This document shows, in pieces, positions 60,704 to 64,000 of a DNA stretch of 64,000 bases. The position numbers and the translations under genes were made by a program. Numbering within the stretch: the stretch's first letter is position 1; every line of letters begins with the position of its first letter. Under the pieces are notes generated by a model. The model was not told where the DNA came from. It did not search any database and worked only from the letters and a program-made list of their open reading frames with translations. The DNA is from Paramacrobiotus metropolitanus (taxonomy: Eukaryota > Tardigrada > Eutardigrada > Parachela > Macrobiotidae): positions 372,001 through 436,000 of the forward strand of contig NW_026570292.1 of assembly GCF_019649055.1 (NCBI RefSeq). The letters run 5' to 3'.

Positions 60704-62203
60704 TGATGTCACCATGAAGTTTTTTATATGCACGCATTCTGTGAAGTTTCTGCTGAATAATGTTATGCTCAAAATTTCGATAGATTATAATGAAGTGGCT
60801 GAAATAAAAAGGAAGAAAATCAGCTTCAAGGGAAGGCGTTGTGTGGCCTGTAAAAAACGTAAATAATCTTGTACTGCTAACAATCCTCATCTGACAGAAT
60901 TGTATAATTTCTATCGAGGTGTGCAAGTAAGGCAGCTGTCGATGAAATGCGTCGCACTATCGATTTGATAATGCGTACGGTAATTCTCTTTACAATTTAA
61001 GTAAGAACTTACTTTACTGCGTCTGCATGCATCTGAATTAAAAATAAACATTGCCAGCTGACATTACGTGTTTAGACTGCGACAATGAAGTTAGTGTAAA
61101 GTGTGACCCATCGTTCGTGAGCATGATTACTTACAAACACCAAGGGCCCGGTGCGCTAAGCATCTTCGGTAGCGATTACGAATCCGATTAAGACATTTTC
61201 TCTAGAAAATTTCTTAATCGCTCGGGTTTTTGATCGGTTTATTAATCGATTTAACACCACAGGTGCGCAAAACCGATTAAAAAATCAGGCGGTACGAAAA
61301 TTTCAAGGAGTCAAATAGAAAATTCGGCAACATGGACCCCCAAAAAGCACCCCGGATCAGTATCCCTAGTTAGGCTGTCAGACATCGTAACTGCTAGCGA
61401 AACAACCCCAGAATAACCGCTAACCGATTAAAACTTTTACCGATTAAGAAAATTCCGAAAATTTCTTAATCGCTTTTGCTCAACCGGTTGCGATTGAGAT
61501 TTTGTGCAACCGGAAGTGTTTCGGATCATTCGGGAGGTGCGGTCGCTTGAGTCAGGATGAAAAAGCGTTAATCGGATCGGTTTCTTAATCGGTTTTGGAG
61601 CTTACAAGCTAGCACACACTGCCCCAAATATTACAAAATTCTTAGACGTGTAATAACAATGATTAATTTGTATCGCAAGACTTGCAAAAAGGGTTTTTGG
61701 AATTGACAGCTACAGACTATGTGCAGTAAAAGCTACTTTCGGCAGAAACAAGGGAACTGCTTCCGGTTGAAATTGTCGTAAGCCAACCGCCGCCGACGTG
61801 ACGCTACTCGATAAAATAGGCACATGCACTTTCAACGTCAAAGTTTCAAGTTTCAAGTTTCAAAATGTACAGTAGTTGAAACTTGAAACTTTCAATTACA
61901 TTTTGTGTTGTTCAACATATGGTTCAACTACATTTCGTTCTAAGTCTTCCGATAGAACTTCTAGCGAAGGTCTCGTTAGTTATCCCTCCGAAATATTTGT
62001 GGTCTGGTACTGTACGAAAAGTGTACGATCTCACCCAGGCAGGGTACTGTTCACGCATGAGTGAATAGAATACTGACTTGTGCTGCAAAAGACTGGACAG
62101 ACGTTGCTAGCTGCAACAGGTGCCATTAAACGCGCAGTCGCAACCCGTCTTGCAGATTCTTGGTGTTTGTTCCCCCTGAATCGTTTCTTATTCATTATTG
62201 ACC
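60704..62203. other. spacer between rGC3 and second BTB gene
   Basis: No coding exon. Flanks align with 35520-37046. The centre (about 61141-61640) is replaced by sequence absent from the other copy, with many CGATTAAG/CTTAATCG motifs in both orientations and ends that look weakly inverted (GGGCCCGGTGCGCTAAGC and GCTAGCACACACTGCCCC). I cannot define a target duplication, so its class is open. A small TTTCAAGTTTCAA/TTGAAACTTGAAA hairpin lies near 61843-61892. Confidence 0.5.
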
Positions 62204-62493
62204 ATGTCATCGGAACAAACCCAACTCAGTGCAGAATCGGCCAGCGTCCGCTCTTCTGTGGAGGGAGCTTTTACTGAACGACTTGCTGTCGGACTGCAGG
62301 AGCTGAAGAGCGGCGCAGTTCTGTGCGACGTGGTGCTGAAAGGCGCGGAAGAGTCAGACGTCGGGATTCCCTATCATCGTGTGGTGCTCAGCGCCCAGAG
62401 CAGCTACTTTCGCACCATGTTTGCATCAGACTGGAAGGAGTCTTCGCAACAAGAGATTCAGCTGCACAATATTCCCGGTAACACGCTGCGCAA
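62204..62493 (+). CDS. BTB-domain protein, first exon only (paralog of 37047 gene)
   Basis: The 290-nt exon starts MSSEQTQLSAESASVRS and ends at the same phase-2 donor (AA|GTAGGT) as exon 1 of the complete BTB-BACK-Kelch gene. It carries the BTB core (LCDVVLKG, HRVVLSAQSSYFRTMFASDW). An ATG two codons earlier (62198) is also possible. The next exon would be expected about 220 bp downstream, but an LTR element intervenes and the window ends first, so I cannot tell whether the gene is complete. Role as in the paralog: probable Cullin-3 adaptor. Confidence 0.75.
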
Positions 62494-62692
62494 GTAGGTG
62501 GAAACTGGAAAGGTTCTGTACAGTTGTAGTGTAGTGGCTACGCGCCATATTAGCGCGTAGCAACCCGCATGACTGTGTTGACCTGTAGAGGACGCATTTT
62601 ATGTGGTACTACGAGTATTTCCATTATTATCATTATTACTCAGTATCTATCCGGCCAGAGTGGCACAATAAACATCTGTGCCAAGACGTGAC

Positions 62693-62707
62693 AATTGGCG
62701 TGAAGTG
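62693..62707 (+). promoter_or_regulatory. candidate primer-binding site of LTR element
   Basis: ATTGGCGTGAAG follows the putative LTR end CA by no more than 3 bp, the expected place for tRNA 3'-end complementarity (TGG first). The tRNA was not identified. Confidence 0.35.
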
Positions 62708-62777
62708 TAGTATTCTCTGAACTCTGAAGCGGGAAAGGAGAAGAGGAAAGCGAGCGCTATATAATAAGAGATCGAAA

Positions 62778-63326
62778 ATGACGACCACAACCGATCAATT
62801 GACCAAGTTCAATCCGGAAACCATGGACTGGAAGGCGTGGAAGTTTTTGTATGATAATTATACTGTGCTGACCGACCTTCATACGGACAAGCACCGTGCC
62901 TTGCTAATAAACAGTCTGGACACGAAGGCCCTGCAGCTTTTAGTTTCGATGTGCAAACCCAAGATGCCGTCCGACTTCACACTGGGTGAACTGGTCACGA
63001 AGCTGGAAACGGCCTACGCCCCGTACACAAACCAAATAACCGAGTGGGCGCTGTTCTTCAGTCTTCGGCAGGACGAAAAAGAAAGCCTGGTGGACTTCGC
63101 GACACGTTTACGTGACAAAACGATCCTATGCGACTTTCCGGCAACAGTGCTGGAGAAGAATTTAAGTGCTGTGCTCGTGGCAGGCGTCAAAAGCGACGCA
63201 ACAAGACGCTACCTAATGCTGCAAGAGCTGAAGACGTTCGACGCCGCCCTCCAAATTGCTATCAAATATGAAACAAGCGTGAAAGAGGCGAGAAAAACTA
63301 ATGTGGAAGAGAATGTGGTGAACTAG
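62778..63326 (+). CDS. gag-like capsid protein of LTR retrotransposon
   Basis: 182 aa, beginning with MTTTTDQLTKFNPETMDWKA. The pattern of a tryptophan-rich start, LLINSLDTKALQLL, ETAYAP, the EWALFFSLRQDEKESLVDFA core, CDFP and LVAGVKSDATRRYLM matches the Ty3/gypsy retrotransposon gag family, which packages element RNA in cytoplasmic particles. Directly after the TAG stop the same frame reads CCRKCSKLHVKE, a partial zinc knuckle, so the stop at 63324-63326 appears to truncate an originally longer gag. Confidence 0.75.
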   Translation: MTTTTDQLTKFNPETMDWKAWKFLYDNYTVLTDLHTDKHRALLINSLDTKALQLLVSMCKPKMPSDFTLGELVTKLETAYAPYTNQITEWALFFSLRQDEKESLVDFATRLRDKTILCDFPATVLEKNLSAVLVAGVKSDATRRYLMLQELKTFDAALQIAIKYETSVKEARKTNVEENVVN

Positions 63327-63360
63327 TGTTGCCGGAAGTGCTCCAAATTGCATGTGAAAG

Positions 63361-64000
63361 AATTTCGATACCAATTCCGAATAATCGGAATTCAAATTCA
63401 GGTATTTCCAATTCCGAGCAATCTAAATATTTTTTATTAGATTTCCAAATACAGTACTCGAAATTTAAAAGACCGTAATTTGAATTCCGATTACTCGGAA
63501 CTCGCACTGCCACATTTTGAATTCCGAGTAATCGGAATTCAAAATGTGGCAATGCGAATTCGAATATTCGAAATTTAAACTACGGTAAAATAAAATCCAA
63601 ATATTCAGAATTGAACGGGACTTTTCTGAATTTCGATTTCTTTGAAATTTATTTAACACTAACAGAATAGAGCAGAATCTTGAGATTCTTACAGTAGATG
63701 TACAAGTATTTTACTGTATACGTCTAACTGAGGGCGGTGTAAAAGGGAAACCGTTACTAGTATGTGCACACCTCGCGACCAGGTAATTATTATAGCCACA
63801 TAGGCACCTTTTCACCCTGTTTATTACTTACAGGCTCAGTATAGACAAGTTTTAAGAATACATTGATATACGAGTTTTGCATTATGCGAACTGTTGAAAT
63901 CCGTTATATCTGTACTATAATTTTACTGACTAAATTCACATCTAAAGTGACTCAAGTAAAGCTTAAATATCATCCCGCATTCGTTTCTGGTTGGTACCCC
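63361..64000. other. AT-rich palindromic repeats, no gene
   Basis: Repeated AATTCCGA/TCGGAATT motifs in both orientations occupy 63370-63560, including a 54-bp near-perfect palindrome at 63503-63556 (CGCACTGCCACATTTTGAAT arm). The rest, to the window end, is low in structure and should still be intron of the truncated BTB gene or a nested repeat. Confidence 0.6.

Larger units (their letters stand above)
50110..62493 (+). repeat. segmental duplication, copy B (spacer, rGC3, BTB exon 1)
   Basis: Counterpart of 28359-37336. All 22 rGC exons and the BTB first exon are conserved in order, phase and length. It is larger because three transposons sit in rGC3 introns 8, 13 and 17 and another repeat lies in the BTB upstream spacer. 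Confidence 0.85.
62525..63360 (+). mobile_element. 5' part of an LTR retrotransposon (Ty3/gypsy-like) in BTB intron 1
   Basis: A probable LTR runs from TGTAGTGTAG at 62525 to GACGTGACA at 62693 (TG...CA ends, internal AATAAA-like CACAATAAAC). Immediately after comes ATTGGCGTGAAG, in the position of a tRNA primer-binding site, then a gag frame. No pol and no second LTR are seen before the sequence changes to AT-rich palindromic repeats, so the copy is truncated or extends past other insertions. Confidence 0.6.

Noticed and set aside
61876-62068. Two overlapping 61-62 codon frames upstream of the BTB exon
   Set aside because: They lie in the spacer or 5' UTR, contain a simple hairpin repeat and are not conserved in the frame of the sister copy.

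Overview
The window is eukaryotic nuclear DNA from a small invertebrate genome. Genes have many short GT-AG introns (a few GC-AG), weak codon bias and moderately AT-rich spacers. They encode a gustatory-type chemoreceptor, receptor guanylyl cyclases with the animal domain order and a BTB-BACK-Kelch protein, and they sit among LINE, DIRS, LTR and MITE elements. An ecdysozoan, possibly a tardigrade, fits best; that is inference, since no rRNA or other marker gene is present.

Layout. 1.07-2.90 kb (-): three-exon gustatory-receptor-like gene. 3.9-6.0 kb (-): two related small single-pass membrane proteins. 7.0-15.2 kb (-): receptor guanylyl-cyclase-like gene rGC1 (22 exons, 1,026 aa). 17.5-20.5 kb (-): an intact CR1/Jockey-type LINE. 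22.9-28.4 kb (+): two tandem secreted leucine-rich-repeat genes, LRRa and LRRb, with an unusual Cys-repeat tail. 30.1-35.5 kb (+): rGC2 (22 exons, 1,034 aa). 37.0-48.0 kb (+): a BTB-BACK-Kelch gene whose second intron is about 8.1 kb and holds a 51-bp minisatellite, a LINE relic split by a 679-bp foldback element, and a truncated DIRS-like element. 49.1-50.1 kb: relics of a further rGC and a broken LRR gene (LRRc). 51.9-60.7 kb (+): rGC3 (22 exons, 1,033 aa), close to rGC2. 62.2 kb to the end: first exon of a second BTB gene, with an LTR element in its first intron.

The order LRR tail, rGC, BTB occurs twice (28.4-37.3 kb and 50.1-62.5 kb), so the right half of the window arose by tandem segmental duplication, followed by separate transposon insertions confined to introns and spacers.

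The main biological points are two. First, all three rGCs have complete reading frames, but their cyclase domains lack the first metal-binding aspartate; rGC2 and rGC3 also have Glu at the second. Purine-recognition and transition-state residues remain, so these look like maintained pseudo-cyclase receptors. Second, the neighbouring LRR proteins end in four repeats built on two cysteines 30 residues apart (C-x2-G-x4-S/N-x21-C), a module I do not recognise. Receptors, secreted LRR proteins and a chemoreceptor in one neighbourhood suggest an extracellular sensing cluster; that link is inference.

I reconstructed exon boundaries by eye from splice sites, phase and comparison among the three rGC copies and between the two LRR copies. 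All three rGC models sum to an exact multiple of three with consistent intron phases.
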